Shown piece after piece: positions 46,028 to 57,657 of a DNA stretch of 64,000 nucleotides. Made by a program: the position numbers and the translations under genes. The notes beneath the pieces are model-generated. The model did not search any database. It saw nothing but the letters and a program-made list of their open reading frames with translations, and had not been told where the DNA came from. This DNA is from Pegoplata infirma. Taxonomy: Eukaryota > Arthropoda > Insecta > Diptera > Anthomyiidae. The DNA lies in contig OY992537.1 of assembly GCA_963921195.1 (NCBI GenBank), positions 36,627,410 to 36,691,409 of the forward strand, in the 5' to 3' direction. Numbering within the stretch: the stretch's first letter is position 1; each line of letters starts with the position of its first letter.

Positions 46028-46784
46028 ATACACAGAAAAAAATAAAAATGAATTTCAATTACGAAATTCGTTGATTCAATTAAAAAATTAATTGATTTCG
46101 GACGTATCACGGAAATGCGCATATTAATTACTCATTTTGTTTGAAAATAGTTTTAAAACTTAATTAAATTGTTAATTGAATCAATTAATGTTTTAATTGA
46201 AAATAAAATGGAAAACCAATTAAAATTGTAATTAAATAAACTAAAAAAAATTAATATAAAATTGAAAATCAATACTATTGATTTATTGATATTGATTCAC
46301 ATAAAATGTTTAATTGAAAAAAGACCAAAACTCAATTTAATTTTAAAAGTTAAACTTCAAAAAATGCCCTAAAATAAATAAACATAGAATTTTATTGTTT
46401 TATATTATTAAGAATTTTTTTTTTTTTCTTTATTAAATATAAACAGTTGGTATAGTTTTGCATAGAAACATTATAGTAGTACTTTAAAATATCAATAACT
46501 ATTTAAAATTACATTTTTATTTTTAAATCTTGTATGCATTTTTGTCGCTTTAGTAAAGTTGAAACAAAAAAAAATGTATTATATTTCAATATGCAAAACA
46601 CAAGGCAAATGCCTCATATTATTTTTATACCCTCCACTCTAGTGATAGAGGGTATATATAAGTTTGTCATTCCGTTTGTAACACATCGAAATATTGGTCT
46701 AGGACCCCATAAAGTATATATATTCATGATCCTCGATCGATTTTAAGTCGATCTAGCGATGTCCGTCCGTCCGTCCGTCCGTCC

Positions 46785-46835
<51 letters not shown>

Positions 46836-48275
46836 CGTAGAAAACACGCTAACTTTTGAAAGGCTTTACAGAGGCTGCTGAAGTTTGGCATATATGTTTG
46901 TCATTCGGCTGGTCAGGTTGGTATTGCATTTCAGCCAAATCGGTCCAGTGGTTCAAAAGTTATGAGTAAAAAGGTAAGGGTACCTCAAAATTTTTTGGAT
47001 ATTTCGCACAACAAAAATGGTATAACTTGACATCTGTTCAATGAATATGAACCAAACTTGGTATATGTTGTTATTTTGTCATTTCTAACCCACACACCAA
47101 ATGTGGGCGGAATTGGACAATGGGGCGTGGCACCTGTAGTGTTGCCCAAAATTTTTAAAATGCTTTATCTCAAGTAATAGTAAATATATTTGAGCAAAAT
47201 TTAATATTGGTACATATTTTATTGTTCTCTACGTTTTTCTGATCATTTTGGTATTAAATATGGCAAAATCGGTCAAGGAGTTAAGAAGTTATATGAGTTT
47301 TAATAAATTCCACGTGGTTTAATTTTTTGTTATTTGATTGCATTTGTATTATCGTTGTTATTGTAGTGTAGTCAAAAAAAAAAAAACCCGCTATTTTTTT
47401 TTTGTTTTTGTATGTCAATATATTGAGGTGAGTTTCAATATAAACAACGCCATTTTATTGTTGATGTTGTTGCAGTTTTTGTCATACAGTAAAGATGATG
47501 ATGGTTGTTGTTTTTTTAATTTATAACTAAAAATGAGTTACCAAATGTTTGTTTACACGTGGTTTCTTTTTCTTTTATATGGTTGTGATTGTTTATGCTG
47601 AAATTTCGAACGCGGCAACAAAAACATTTGTACAAAATGAAGCATACAAATTATTTGTGTTTATTTTAAAATTGTGAATGTAAAAAGTTAATTAAAGTTA
47701 TTTTGTGCAAATTATTAACGAAAAGTGCGCCCATGATATGTAAAGAAAAATTGGTGGCAAAAGCTTGACGTTTAGTAAAATGGCAAATTTGCCAAATACC
47801 CAACTAAAAAAGGCAAATTTAATCGTCACTGTGAAAACCCTAATTATTTTTATTCTATGTATGCCTTGGTTAATATTGTGGAGGGTATTCATAGATTCGG
47901 CCAAGTCGAATTTAAATTTTCTACTTGTTTTTTGTTTCAACTGTACACATTTCATTAGCAAAACACTTTATCCGCAACGACCACTCGCCTTAAAGAAAAC
48001 AATGAAACTAAATTTTTTTGGTGGCTGCTACCACCAAAATATACAAAACAATAGTTCAAAAGTTTTTTTTGTTGTTTTTTGCATTTTTATTTTTTCATTG
48101 GCTACTAACACTAATGCATACAAAACCGGTTTCGTTTGTTTTTTTTTTGTTTTCAGTAAAGTTAAGAATTCAATTAAAACATTAATTGAATCAATTAAAA
48201 TGTTTAATTGAAGTTAAATTTAATATCAAATCCATTTTTAATTAAAAAAAAAAATTACGATATTATTTTCTGTGT
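46028..48275. mobile_element. D-type MITE split by an A element
   Basis: ACACAGAAAAAAATAAAA at the left faces TTATTTTCTGTGTAA at the right. Both halves (46050-46380 and 48165-48245) repeat TTAATTGATTCAATTAA-type palindromes. The A element at 46626-47930 lies between. Confidence 0.6.
46626..47930 (+). mobile_element. A element, long copy
   Basis: Starts TATACCCTCCACTCTAGTG and carries the longest GTCCGTCC/GTCTGTCTG tract in the window (46760-46838). It ends GTGGAGGGTATTCATAGATT, a CGGCCAAGTCGAATTT block and TTTCTACTTGTTT. It is about 470 bp longer than the 18003 copy, the extra lying after 46980 and including ATGTGGGCGGAATTGGACAA; the source of that DNA is unknown. Confidence 0.8.
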
Positions 48276-48490
48276 AATAAAAACTGTCTAATACTTAAGG
48301 CCAATTGTCACGATAAGATTTTTCGTGATATTATTGAAATTATTTGTTAAATTAAGGTCAATTAAGTATTTTTGTAATGCATATATTTAGGCAGGGCTCA
48401 AATCATGTTTTTGAAAAGCTTATGACTTTTTTTAATTTTTTTGGAATCAAAAAATAATTGTTTTTTTATACTTCTGAGTCGAATGATTTT

Positions 48491-48759
48491 TAGGGGCCTA
48501 TTCACAAAAAAAGTCATAACTCAATCATAACTCAATTTTTTCCATGTGGTTGTTGTAAACAATCATAAAAAAAATCAAATTTTGTTTGAAAATTTCAAAA
48601 CAATAAAGACCTGCTACCTACCTACATCGTCTCAAAATTGACAAATAATTTTAAATTTTGAGACTTTTTATGATTTTGTTTACAACAAACACAGGGAATA
48701 TGAAGTTTGAAAATAATAAAATTAGTCATAACCAGTCATAACTGAGAATAGGCCTGTTA
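48491..48759. mobile_element. Small foldback MITE, ends GGCCTATTC
   Basis: GGGGCCTATTCACAAAAAAA and AGTCATAACTCAATC on the left pair with GAGAATAGGCC and AGTCATAACTGAG-type sequence on the right; TTGTTGTAAACAATCATAAA pairs with TTTATGATTTTGTTTACAAC. No target duplication identified. Confidence 0.65.
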
Positions 48760-48884
48760 ATTTTTATGACTTTTTTCAAAACTATCGGAAAGCATAAGTA
48801 GTAAATTTTTTTGAGCCTAAAAGTATGCACTACTTTTTACACAAAACAATTAAAATCGTTCGACTCAGTGGAATAGTCGCCTTA

Positions 48885-49190
48885 AGTGGAGGATATTCGT
48901 CCTTTAGAAGAAGATATTTAAATCCCAAGAGGTGCTATTTTTTGACTGCAACTGTATATTATTGATGTGTTTTGTTGTTGTTGCTAGGTTATAAAGAACA
49001 ACGCCTTTAAGCCTTATATTATATGATTATTTTATTTTTCTTTTTTTTTTGCTTTTTCCTGGAGTTTAACCTGTAAATGCTACATTTTTTTTCACTATTA
49101 GATATAAGTTAAATATATCACTTATTGAAATTGTAATCCTTATGGGATAAATTAATCTGTTTAAGGGCAAACTTTAGCAATATAACAAAT
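48885..49190 (+). repeat. Duplicated segment, copy 2 (uninterrupted)
   Basis: Matches 44090-44130 plus 44755-45010 nearly base for base: GGATATTCGTCCTTTAGAAG, AGGTGCTATTTTTTGACTGC, GGTTATAAAGAACAACGCC. Serves as the empty site for the 44136-44749 insertion. The unit itself is unidentified. Confidence 0.8.
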
Positions 49191-50068
49191 CTTTAACTCA
49201 GCTTAAATTTAGACATTTTCAACTCACCCTGTTATAATGCAGATTTTTGCAATATTTTTACAGCATACCTTAAGGTGTTAATTGTAAAAAAAAACTTAGA
49301 ATCATTAGAGATTAACTTGTTCTAAATAAATAATTTAATTCAGAACTAAAAAGATTATTTATTAGTGTTCTGTGCAAAATTTTGCTTCTTATAATATCAT
49401 AAAAAAAATTTTTTAGCCTTTTCTCTAAGCATTTCAGGGTTAATTATGTACCTGTATTACAAGTTTATGTTTCATATTTTTTTCATATATTTTTAATTTT
49501 ATTTTTATTTGATTGCCTGGCATATTTTGGTTTCATACTTAGCCTATACCATTTTTTTTTATATGATTTTCTTAATTCAAAATTCGTTAATTTGCTCATA
49601 TTAAAAACTGTTTTGTATTTTGAGTTGTTTTTTTTTCTTATTTTTTATTCATCATCCTAAAAGGTTTGCTGTTTAATGTTTTTAAGGTTTTTATATTTTT
49701 ATGTAATTTATTGTATATTAAAATAAATTAAAATAAAATTAGTTTTTTTTTTCTTTAACGGAATCTTACTAAAATTTTAAAAATTCCCAACAGGTGCATT
49801 TTTTAAAAAGTTAAGCAAAACGTATTGATGTTTTTCTTATCAGTTGATCTTTGTTAAAACAAAAAGAACGAGAAGTAACTTTATGGTTTATATTTTATAA
49901 AAAAAAAATATTGAAAGAAATTTATTTGACAGTAGATTTGACAGTTTATAGTTGGTCATATATTTTGCAACCTTTTTATTTTAACTTTTACAAAGTATTC
50001 ATAACTGATTTTTAGTTTAAATGAAATTTTAAAGAAAAAGTGTACAATATTAATCCTACTCAAAAGGG
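49191..50068. other. AT-rich sequence, no feature recognised
   Basis: No repeats, RNA or coding sequence supported. Confidence 0.45.
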
Positions 50069-50365
50069 CACAGAAAGAATATAAAACGAATTTCAATCAA
50101 CAAAAACGCGGATTCAATCAATTTTTTGATTGAAATTCCTCCAACTAAGAAAATTGTTATACCAATCATCAAATTGTAGGTGATTGATTGAACATTTTTT
50201 CAATCAAACATTTTTTCGATTTTGAATAAAAATTTGATAATTTTGTTATTTATAGTCAATCAAAATAATGATTGATTTAACGAATGAATTATAAGCTTAT
50301 GACAAAATTATCAAAAAAAATCATATTTTTGCTTTCCAATATGTTGCCAACAATAAAAATAAGTA
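50069..50365. mobile_element. D-family MITE, truncated copy
   Basis: CACAGAAAGAATATAAAACG through AATCAACAAAAACGC, GAAGAAAATTGTTAT-like sequence and GCTTTCCAATATGTTGCC match 57658-57945. The right part is replaced by foldback E6. Confidence 0.75.
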
Positions 50366-51310
50366 AAGAAAATTTTCAACCGATTTTAAAATTTTCAACT
50401 GTTTTGGATAGAAGTAGGATAGGGCATTCCATGTGTGTGAATTGGTCTACACATATAAGACAGATACCTATTGTTTTTTTCTATAATATCTAATTTTTTT
50501 GTTATTTTTTGAAAATTTTTCGAGTCTATCGTTTTTTTTCTGCTATAGTTCGTTTGACAACCTTTATGTTTATAAACGAATTTTTGAAGAAAATTTAATT
50601 TTGAATACGATGAGTTTTATCCTGAAAAAATTAGATAACAATTGACAGAGTTGTGAGGATTTTTCTAAAAAGAAAATTAAGATTTTGCAGGAAATCGCCA
50701 TTCAGACAACCCAGGCAAAAAAAAAAATTAACATTAGAGGTCATGTACGATATTTTGTAGGGCTTTTGGGTCGCTGAATCCGATTCTGGCCTTTAAATTG
50801 CTCTATCGCGTCAGCTTTTGAGATATTTAACATAAATTGATGTATCAAAAACTTAATAATATAGCGCAATTTGAAGGTCAAATTCGAATTCAGGGGGGCA
50901 AAACCCTTTAAAATAATGATACGTGACCTCTAAGTGTGTTCGTTTACTTTTTATATTTTTTTTGCCTGGGTTGTCCGAACACCAATGTTATGCAAAATCT
51001 TAATATTCTTTTTTAGAAAATTTATCGCAACTCTGTCAATTGTTATCCGATTTTATCGACATAAAGCTCGTTTTCACAATTTAATTTTCTTTAAGAATAC
51101 ATTTATGAATATAAATATTGTTGAACGAACTATAGCAGAAAAAATTGATAAACTCAAAAAATAACAAAAAAATTAGATATTGTTGAAAAAATCAATACAT
51201 ATCTTTCTTATATGTATAGACCAATTCACACACATAAAAAGCCCTATCCTTCTTCTATCCAAAATAGTTAAAAAATTAAAAATCGGTTGAAAACTTTTTA
51301 AGTTACACGT
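50366..51310. mobile_element. Foldback E6, with GATAGGGCATTCCATG
   Basis: TTTTCAACCGATTTTAAAA at the left end pairs with AAAAATCGGTTGAAAA at the right, then GGATAGGGCATTCC with a GCCCTATCC block, TGTGTGAATTGGTCTACACA with its complement, CTGCTATAGTTCGTTTGAC with GAACGAACTATAGCAG, and AGAGGTCATGTACG with CGTGACCTCT. Centre about 50838. GCATTCCATG is internal to the outer ends here, unlike E1-E5. Confidence 0.85.
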
Positions 51311-52539
51311 GGTTTAGTGAGAATAGTCCCAAAAAAAGTTTTTTTACCATAACTTTAAAATTTGAGGGTGTCTGGAAAGTTTAATGGACATTTTTGTGAT
51401 CTTTTCGACGAGACCTACAACCTTAACTACCTCATTTCAAAAGTATATTCGATTTTGTGTTTTTGTAGCACAGTGTAATTTTTTGTGTGGAAGTTGCCAT
51501 TCAATAAGTTTTTCTGTCACTACATTTTTTGTATGGGGTGAATGATAACTTTGTTTTTATTTTTATTGTCAAAGGTCTCCAATAAGGATATGATTTAAAA
51601 TTTTCTAAGAATTGCGGTTTATATTGATGGAAAAAGAATTGCGTAAAAAGTTATATCAATCATAAACTTTTAAGGAACAGTTATTTTTCTATATAAAAAT
51701 CTTTTTATTTGAAATATTTCATTTAAATACACAATAAGAGCAGTTTGTGTTTGCATAACCACAAAAAAAATAATAACAGTCAACAAATATAAATATTGTA
51801 AAAAAACGATGACTACTGTGGCCCCAGTAAGGCGGCACCAAATTAATTTGTAATGGGTATAGAGTGTATAAAGATTTGTACTTGTAAGGGAAAGTCAAGC
51901 TGAATTCAAAAAAATTTCGCAACATTTTTAAAAAAATGCTGTAATTTGTTTATTCGATCTTTTAATTGTGCATTAAAAAAAATTTATTGTAGTTCGAGGT
52001 TATTTATTTTCCCTATTATGAATTAACACGACAAATCCTCTTGTTTACTCCTTTTCTTTATTATGAAATTCTATCAACAAATTCTTTTTGCTTTCAAAAA
52101 TTTGATAATTTTTAGAATTGAATTGACGATCGTTCGGTGATGACAGATTTCTAAAACTGTGGACTTGAACCTTAAGTTTTATAAACAAAAACGAACGACA
52201 TTTTTTAATGAAATAATGTGATCAATACTAGCAAATAAAACAGATTCTTTTACAATCCCTCACAAAAGATGTATGCATTTTAAATAAAATTTCATAATTT
52301 TTCACATTTTCAATAATAAATTTTCTTATCCCCTGTTCCTCTTTCGTTAAAGTATTTGCCTGCAATATACATAACTACATAAATGAAAGCACGTTTTTCC
52401 AAGATAATTCAATATTTAATAACTGATAGAGAAATTGTTAAGAAAATTTATTATTAAGTTCTTTATTGAGAAAAAACGTGTTCAAGTTAAACTTAAAACA
52501 AGTAAGAGTTATGCATATTGAGGCTGAAAGGAATTTTGA
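51311..52539. other. AT-rich sequence, no feature recognised
   Basis: No repeat ends or convincing coding sequence. The 68-residue minus frame at 51719-51925 has no recognised motif. Confidence 0.4.
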
Positions 52540-52663
52540 TATAAACTATGTAAGAAAGTTATAGTCGGCCAAGACCGACCACATAATACAATACACCAGT
52601 GTTTTCCGGAAAGTGGGTCCCGAGACCAAACTTCGACCGATTGGATCTATCTATTGTTAGATC

Positions 52664-53059
52664 CAGTGACGGTTCGTGAAGTTGTCACTGGGTGTTCTCT
52701 ACTTATTTAAAATATAAAATTTATGTATATAAAATATGTTTTTCTGGACGTAACACGTTCCCGTGGTAGACAAAGCCTCAGTTTTAATTTTTTTTGTTGA
52801 CATGCCTCCAAAATTATTTTTTGTACTCCATTTATTAGCGAAATAATGCTTTTTGTTAATTGTCGATGTGGTGAGGCAACAAAATGACAATAAAATAGAA
52901 TTAGGTTGCATCTCATTAAAAAATGTACAAAACTAGTAACATCCCATCTTTACCTATCTCGGGAATGCGTTAGGTCCATGAAAACATGAATTTTATACTT
53001 AAATTTTCTGTTTTTAAAAATTAGAGAACACCCAGTGACAACTTCACGGACCGTCACTG
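52664..53059. mobile_element. hAT-like MITE, TSD GTTAGATC
   Basis: Starts CAGTGACGGTTCGTGAAGTT and ends AACTTCACGGACCGTCACTG; the long inverted ends continue through GTCACTGGGTGTTCTCT. GTTAGATC is duplicated at 52656-52663 and 53060-53067. CAGTG ends with an 8-bp duplication are typical of hAT elements. The internal minus frames of about 70 residues show no transposase motif. Confidence 0.94.
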
Positions 53060-53494
53060 GTTAGATCGTTAACTAGTGTAGAAAACACACACAAACCAAA
53101 TTTTAGTGGAATTGGTTTATTTTTGTTGCCAATAGACCGATTTAACTAAATATCGGTCAAAATTTTCATTGGGGGAAATAAGTTCAAAAATGGCACAATT
53201 CAGATTTGATTAAGTTAGCAAAGTACACGTTTAACACCTATAAATAAAATTTAAATGAAATATTTTGCATCTTCATGAATTTTGAGGAAAAAATGTAAAT
53301 ATCCTTCAAAACTTAAAAATGGATCAATGATTTGTGCATACAAAATAAGAGTACCTGCCAAATTTGAAAACGATACCTATTATAATACGATCATTAGAGT
53401 CATTTAAGTCAAATTCAAAGGGGCCGTTTACATGGAAGCTAAGTCTTTACGTAGACCATTTTTTCCATTTTCAATAGGCTTCGTACTTGCACTC

Positions 53495-53870
53495 GAAAAA
53501 ACCTGATAAAATTACAAGAAAAGTTTGTTACCTCTTTTTTTTGCTACCTCCTATTTGACAAGAATTTCTTGTTATTTTTCAAGCTTTTCACCAATAATTT
53601 TGTAATTTTACAAGCATTTTACCAAAAAAATTGTAAATTTACCATTTTTTTGATGCTATAAAACTTACAAGAAGGTTTCGTGACTTTGCTAGATTTTTTG
53701 CTACCTCCTATTTTACGAGAATTCCTAGTAACAATTACGAGCTTTTTTATAATTTAACAAGATTTTTAACAATAAATTTGTAAATTTACAACTTTTTTGG
53801 TAAAATAAAACTTCTAAGAAATTCTCTTAAATGTACTAGATTTTTTTTTTGTAAAAAATCTTGGAAAAAG
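53495..53870. mobile_element. C-family MITE copy 3
   Basis: TTTTTTTTGCTACCTCCTATT, TGACAAGAATTTCTTG, ACGAGAATTCCTAGTAAC and TTGTAAATTTAC units, matching 35266-35742. It takes the place of the microsatellite part of the B element. Confidence 0.7.
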
Positions 53871-53985
53871 TAATACACAGTCGATCTGTATACTTAAGGT
53901 AGGTCTAGGACCAACATTAGGTCTAGTAACAAACATTAGAACAAACTCATTATACCCTGTACCACAGAGTGGTGTAGGGTATAAA

Positions 53986-54737
53986 CACTGATAAGAAACA
54001 TTTATTAATAGCAATCGAAACTGCTGTTGGTTTTTGAAATTATTTTGTTTTTGTTTTTTCTGATTGCTTAACAACTGACAAATTAAGTAGAAACCACTGT
54101 TTCTTTAATTGCTACAAAACTTCCTTAGTTTTTTAAAAAAATTATAAAAGTAATAAAACTTTAAAATAATGGATATTAAAAAAAAATATTATTATTAAAA
54201 CAATAAACTTAAAACAACTACATATAAACAACTGTTACTTCAATGTTTAGTTTTTTTTTTGTAATTTTTGTTGCAAACAACTCCAAAAAAATTTAATTTT
54301 TTTTACAAAAAAACTGAAATTGTAGTTAAAAACAATTAAAAAGTTTATATCGGCCTTTAATTTCTAAAAATTATAGACCCCAGTATGCAAAATGAGTCGA
54401 TATCGATTCGAAAAAGAATCGTTTTCTCTAAGAATTTCATCGATATCGAGTTCGATATAATGTCGATATAAAGCGTGTTTTCCTATGTGGCATGCAAGGT
54501 GATATAGAATCGAGTTTTGGTACAGGATTCGATTCGATTTTTAATCGAAAAATTTCATGAATTTCGATACATTTGTTTTTTAATAATTTAGTTAATTGTT
54601 TTAAAAACGGTAAGAATTAAAAAAAAATATTTTATTACTTACTACTATGTACTTACAATTAACTAATTGTTACTAAGTAATTGTTACTAATTTATTTTTT
54701 AAATTTAATTTTTACTAATTACTATTTTTATCTGCCT
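53986..54737. repeat. AT-rich sequence with a GATATCGATTCG-rich block
   Basis: 54390-54570 contains TCGATATCGATTCG, TCATCGATATCGAG, GATTCGATTCGATT and relatives, probably a decayed MITE. The rest shows no feature. Confidence 0.45.
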
Positions 54738-54803
54738 CACTTGAGATTTGAACTCAGAACTCACAGTTTACTGGTTGAACGCCTTACTCCTTCAGCCAAA
54801 GTT
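54738..54803 (-). repeat. tRNA-like SINE head
   Basis: Minus strand TTTGGCTGAAGGAG (54787-54800) resembles an A box and GAGTTCAAATCTC (54743-54755) a B box closed by a GAG/CTC stem. Acceptor ends do not pair, so not a working tRNA gene. Confidence 0.5.
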
Positions 54804-55004
54804 TGATAATAAAAGTAGTTTTTTAAAATTTATTTTACTAAAATTTGAATTTTTTATTATTATTTGAATTGTCCTTAAATTATAATTTGTATTATTATTT
54901 GAATTACCCTGTTTTTATATTCATTTTATTTTGTTTTGACATACTTCTCCCAATTTAAAAATATTTTTATTTCAAAATATATATTAGTACAAACAAATTT
55001 CAAG

Positions 55005-55086
55005 TTGTGTATGGCCTAGTTGGTTAGCAGGTTCGGCAGCTTATGATTTGTAGATTTTTGGCCTTGGTTCAAACCCCGGTTGCGGA
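55005..55086 (+). repeat. tRNA-like SINE head
   Basis: TGGCCTAGTTGGTTAGC (55012-55028) is a good A box and GGTTCAAACCC (55066-55076) a good B box, followed by CGG and a long T run. The acceptor halves do not pair. The T run next to the X copy at 55119 would be a pol III stop. Different in sequence from the head at 54738. Confidence 0.6.
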
Positions 55087-55118
55087 TTTTTTTTTATTTT
55101 TTTTTATTGTTCTAGTGT

Positions 55119-55420
55119 TAGATTCCATTGTCAAGAAACGATTTACTACAAAGATTATTTAGCAAAAAGTATTTTTGCTAAATAATCTTGACAATGGAAT
55201 CTGACAAATTCCGAAACACGTGTCGATTAAGTCTTGCAAAAATGACCAACATAAATAAATTTAAAACCAAAAAAAAATAATTTTCTTGAAAATTTTGCTA
55301 TGAGAATATCATGGTTTTATTAAGTAAAGAAAATAATAACCTCGAGCCAGAATAAACATCCTCAAAATATAATATTTTAAAGGTCGAATAAAACAATTTT
55401 TATTGTTTAATAAAAATTAA
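55119..55420 (+). repeat. X repeat copy with 5' hairpin
   Basis: TAGATTCCATTGTCAAG and ATTATTTAGCAAAAA at the left are the complement of TTTTTGCTAAATAAT and CTTGACAATGGAATCTGA immediately following, forming a hairpin at 55119-55205. The rest (to AATATAATATTTTAAAGG) matches 350-580 and 55720-55915. Confidence 0.7.
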
Positions 55421-55554
55421 TCATAATTTGAACATAACGGTTGGCACGCCATAGTGATGAATAACCCTAATGTGGTGTTATTACACTCTCAACAACAAAT
55501 AACATAATGTTTTAGTCCAATGGACTATCATATGTAAAAATGTTTTAAATATTT

Positions 55555-55915
55555 TTGTTGGTTATTGGCAATCGTTGCCTTACTAGTATTGTACAATTTC
55601 TTAGTCTTTCTAATTCCCATTGTGGATAGAGTCGAATATGTATTAATATTTTAGTTTGTGAACAAACGATTTGTCATTAGACTCGTTTGCTACTTTGTAG
55701 TAAATCGTTTCTATTTTTGCTAAATAATCTTGACAATGGAATCTGACAAATTCCGAAACACGTTTCGATTAAGTCTTGCAAAACTTACCAACATAAATAA
55801 ATTTAAAACAAAAAAAAAAAAAATAATTTTCTTGAAATTATGCTATGAGAATATCATGGTTTTAATTAGTAAAGAAAATAATGACCTCGAGCCAGAATCA
55901 TCCTCAAAATATAAC
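55555..55915 (+). repeat. X repeat copy, long
   Basis: Matches 200-556 almost throughout: GTTGGTTATTGGCAATCG, AACGATTTGTCATTAGACTC, TTGACAATGGAATCTGAC, ACCTCGAGCCAGAAT. The paired X copies 55119 and 55555 are direct repeats about 430 bp apart. Confidence 0.75.
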
Positions 55916-56320
55916 AGTTTTTTTTCATATTTTTTTTTTTTTATCAAAAAAAATTTTTTTTTTTCATCAAATATTTTTTTTCATCAAATTTTTTTTTCAT
56001 AATTTTTTTTTTGTATTAAAATTTGTTTTTTAGATTTTTTTATTTTTTTTTTTTTTTTTAAATTTTTTTTTTTCATCGAACATTTTTTTTCTTCATCAAA
56101 CATTTTTTTTCTTCATCAAAACTTTTTTTCGTCAAAAACTTTTTTTCACCAAAAATTTAGTTTTCATAATTTTTTTTATCATAATTTTGTTTTTAATGAA
56201 AAAAAGGTTTCTTAGTACTCCATTTTTTTTTGTCTTTTTTTGTCCTTACTTTTGACATAAAAATGTTCCATTTGTTTAACAAACGTACAAAAAACAAGTT
56301 CTTTGGTGCCGAATTTTTTG
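55916..56320. repeat. TTTTTTCATCAAA low-complexity tract
   Basis: Long T runs with CATCAAA, then ATAAAAATGTTCCATTTG and TTTAACAAACGTACAAAAA. It is the inverted counterpart of 43000-44055 without foldback F2. Confidence 0.65.
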
Positions 56321-57657
56321 TACTCTACAAAACGTTAAAAAACTTGTAAATTTTTGAAAATATGTAAAAAATTTAGAAAAATTCTCGAATAAATTCAGAA
56401 AGTCCCAAAAAATTCAAGAATAAAAAAAAATTTCTGAAAAATAGAAAAATTTCCAAAATTGTTCGGAAAAAATACAAACTTAAAAATTTAGGCAATTTCA
56501 GAAAAAACTAAGTTTCAATCAAAATTTTACAAATGTTGTACATGGTGCTTTTTGTTTTTTATAGTCAAATATAGAATTCGTATTTTTTTTTCTCGAGTGT
56601 AACACTTTTACTTGTTTCATGTATATAAAAATTATAAACTTAATAATTTCCAAAATCAAAAATTGATATTTTATTACCTCATTTTTTGCATTATTACCTT
56701 CTACCCAAAAATCAAAAATAAATTATTTCGTATGAAAAAAAATTAATGCTTTTCAATCATTATCATCGTTGATATAAAACTGTAATTTTAAGCGCCTCTG
56801 AGATAAAAGATCAAATATTGAAATAACAACAAAACAAAATTATGATTATACAATAAAAATAAAAAATCTACTATATGAACCTCAATACAAAAAAAGTAAT
56901 TATTTTGTATTATTTTGTGGTTTTTCTGTATAAAAATCAACTTTCATACATACATAAAATAAAAATATATAGCGTGTTGTATTGAAATATATGTATAACA
57001 TACCTTAGCATGCCTTACTGCAAACAATCAATGATATTGAAACAATGTATGATGATGATGACGATAATGACGTTGAATGGAATAGGTGTGTTTAAGGTAT
57101 TTACTAATAATTTGCCAATACAAAAGCTCTAAAAAAAAAATACTTAAAATCAGCAACTAAGAAGAAGTAGCAGCCAAGTCAATATATAATAATCATAAAC
57201 TTAAAAAGAATTGTTGAAAAAAAAAAACTTTTAATATTCTTTTGGTGTATATGGAAGACTAAGAAAATGATGAACATCATCATATTGATCGAATTTGGTA
57301 AAGTACAGCAGAAATAACAACAACAACGAAAAGTAAGACCTAAAATAATAATGCCGACACAGACGCCATCTCTGTGTGATGAACTAAAATGACTCTGAAT
57401 GAGTGACTGACAGCTCGTCATTGTCAGTATGAACAACAATAATAAAAAACAACAACATCATCATCAAAATATAAACTACATTACATACAACAAAACTTTT
57501 TTAAAAAAATATATACTGTTTTTTGTTTTTGGGCATCATCATAAATACACTGAAAGCTAAAGGAATAAGGAAACTTTTAATGTTTTATTTTTCAAAAGAT
57601 AAAAAAAGGAATAAGGAAACTTTTGATGTTTTATTTTTGAAAAGATAAGAAAAACCT
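56321..57657. other. Repeat-poor sequence
   Basis: Contains ATGATGATGATGACGATAATG near 57048 and a less AT-rich block at 57355-57430 (GACACAGACGCCATCTCTGTG). No coding or RNA gene recognised; may be unique host DNA. Confidence 0.45.

Larger units (their letters stand above)
52540..53985 (-). mobile_element. B element, minus strand, with two insertions
   Basis: The minus strand starts TATACCCTACACCACTCTGTG near 53980 and ends with TATTATGTGGTCGGTCTTGG then CCGACTATAACTTTC near 52555, as in 40896-41758. A hAT-like MITE (52664-53059) and a C MITE (53495-53870) interrupt it. Confidence 0.8.

Noticed and set aside
47765..48211. 148-residue frame
   Set aside because: It crosses the boundary of the A element and the D-type MITE, so it is built from unrelated repeat pieces.
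52699..52916. Possible transposase fragment inside the 52664 MITE
   Set aside because: Two overlapping frames of about 70 residues have no catalytic or dimerisation motif, and a 396-bp element is too short to hold one.
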